This document shows, one piece after another, positions 19,635 through 20,026 of a stretch of DNA of 20,026 nucleotides. The position numbers and the translations under genes are program-made. Source of the stretch: a virus; IMG/VR virus record IMGVR_UViG_3300030451_000387, positions 1-20,026 of that record; one strand, 5' to 3'. The notes below the pieces were generated by a model, which was not told the origin of the DNA, did not search any database, and saw nothing but the letters and a program-made list of their open reading frames with translations. Position 1 is the first letter of the stretch. The number at the start of each line of letters is the position of its first letter.

Positions 19635-19921
19635 TGGCATCCAAAAGGATTCCTAGAAAAAGACCAGATGGAACTGTAAGACCTAAGTCAAAGCACTCTG
19701 ATTTGTACACGGATGAGAATCCTAAAGGTACAATAAAGGGACTAGGATTCAAGGATGTTAAGACAGCTAAGTCTAGTATAAATAAAATTAAACGATCAGG
19801 AAGAACTCACGCACATAAGATACAAGCAGCTATAGCTATGGAACAAAGAGCAAAAGTAATGAAAAAAACAGGTCCTGCTAGAGTATATAGAACTTATATT
19901 AACAGTATAAAAAAATCATAA
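19634..19921 (+). CDS. Conserved phage basic protein (95 residues)
   Basis: The protein begins MASKRIPRKRPDGTVRPKSK and contains HSDLYTDENPKGTIKGLGFK, VKTAKSSINKIKRSGR and AHKIQAAIAMEQRAKVM. These blocks are, from memory, conserved in many phage hypothetical proteins, probably a helical DNA-associated or virion-internal protein. It is coupled on both sides by TAATG overlaps. No enzymatic motif is visible. Confidence 0.65.
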   Translation: MASKRIPRKRPDGTVRPKSKHSDLYTDENPKGTIKGLGFKDVKTAKSSINKIKRSGRTHAHKIQAAIAMEQRAKVMKKTGPARVYRTYINSIKKS

Positions 19922-20026
19922 TGGCTCAACTAAAAGAATGGTTAAAACAAAACTGGGTACGTATAGGCACTGATGGATCGATTAAAGGACCTTGCGGAAC
20001 GTCTAAGGACAAGAAGAACCCTGACC
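19921..20026 (+). CDS. Partial conserved phage protein (DUF6321-like), cut by window end
   Basis: The frame starts at ATG 19921 in TAATG overlap with the previous gene and runs off the right edge after 35 codons. It opens MAQLKEWLKQNWVRIGTDGS and contains KGPCGTSKDKKNPD. The WVRI..G.I.GPCGTSKDKKNP pattern is one I recall as DUF6321, a small basic phage protein of unknown function. Only the N-terminus can be seen. Confidence 0.65.
   Translation, partial: MAQLKEWLKQNWVRIGTDGSIKGPCGTSKDKKNPD

Noticed and set aside
1-20026. tRNA genes, CRISPR arrays, insertion sequences or integrase/attachment sites
   Set aside because: No cloverleaf-like segment with a T-arm, no regularly spaced repeats, and no transposase or integrase motif was seen on either strand; a weak tRNA could still be missed by eye.

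Overview
The window is part of a tailed-phage genome and has no bacterial housekeeping genes. GC is roughly 40% by eye. There are two divergent blocks of tightly packed genes, with many ATGA or TAATG stop/start overlaps. A non-coding control region (about 5134-5666) separates them. The gene order small terminase, large terminase, P22-like portal, lysozyme, scaffold, SU10-like capsid and neck genes, with no tape-measure gene seen, suggests a short-tailed (podovirus-like) phage. The host cannot be read from the sequence. A secreted protein with a PEP-CTERM-like tail and an exported or surface-directed gene set hint weakly at a Gram-negative host of the kind that carries exosortases.

Left block (1-5133, minus strand): recombination, nucleotide and small accessory genes. 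Read leftward from the control region they are: a GP88-family cysteine-rich protein, a 53-residue gene with Arg-Asp repeats, a 60-residue acidic protein ending at a clear rho-independent terminator, a basic unknown protein, then (after promoter-like sequence at 3228-3257) an unknown 125-residue protein, a RecB/Cas4-like exonuclease, a dATP/dGTP diphosphohydrolase N-terminal-like domain, a small PD-(D/E)XK-like protein, a coiled-coil protein, an endonuclease VII-like enzyme, an ERF single-strand annealing protein and a truncated gene. The ERF protein, exonuclease and endonuclease VII together form a phage recombination module.

Control region (5134-5666): two leftward sigma70-like promoters can be read here and a third lies at 3228-3257. 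All three share a GCTTGMM box (M = A or C) at -35. The outermost has a perfect 12-bp palindrome over its -10 and start, and the next is followed at its predicted start by a 7-bp stem-loop. A weaker rightward promoter lies back to back with the first.

Right block (5667-20026, plus strand): packaging genes (TerS, a small acidic protein, TerL, two small genes, portal), lysozyme, scaffold, major capsid protein, a putative decoration protein, a strong TTCG-tetraloop terminator, neck/adaptor and surface proteins including a GH54-like lectin or adhesin, then membrane and secreted genes (51-residue holin-like protein, 3-TM holin-like protein, CxxC mini-protein, acidic coiled-coil protein, 54-residue membrane protein, PEP-CTERM-like secreted protein). 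It ends in a run of very small Lys/Arg-rich genes joined by overlaps. Several genes under 60 codons were found by reading the frames directly.

The points most worth a second look are the PEP-CTERM-like secreted protein in a phage membrane cassette, the recurrent CTAACCAA leader before minus-strand start codons, the promoter/operator layout, a possible signal peptide on the lysozyme from a GTG start inside the portal gene, and the polybasic mini-gene cluster.
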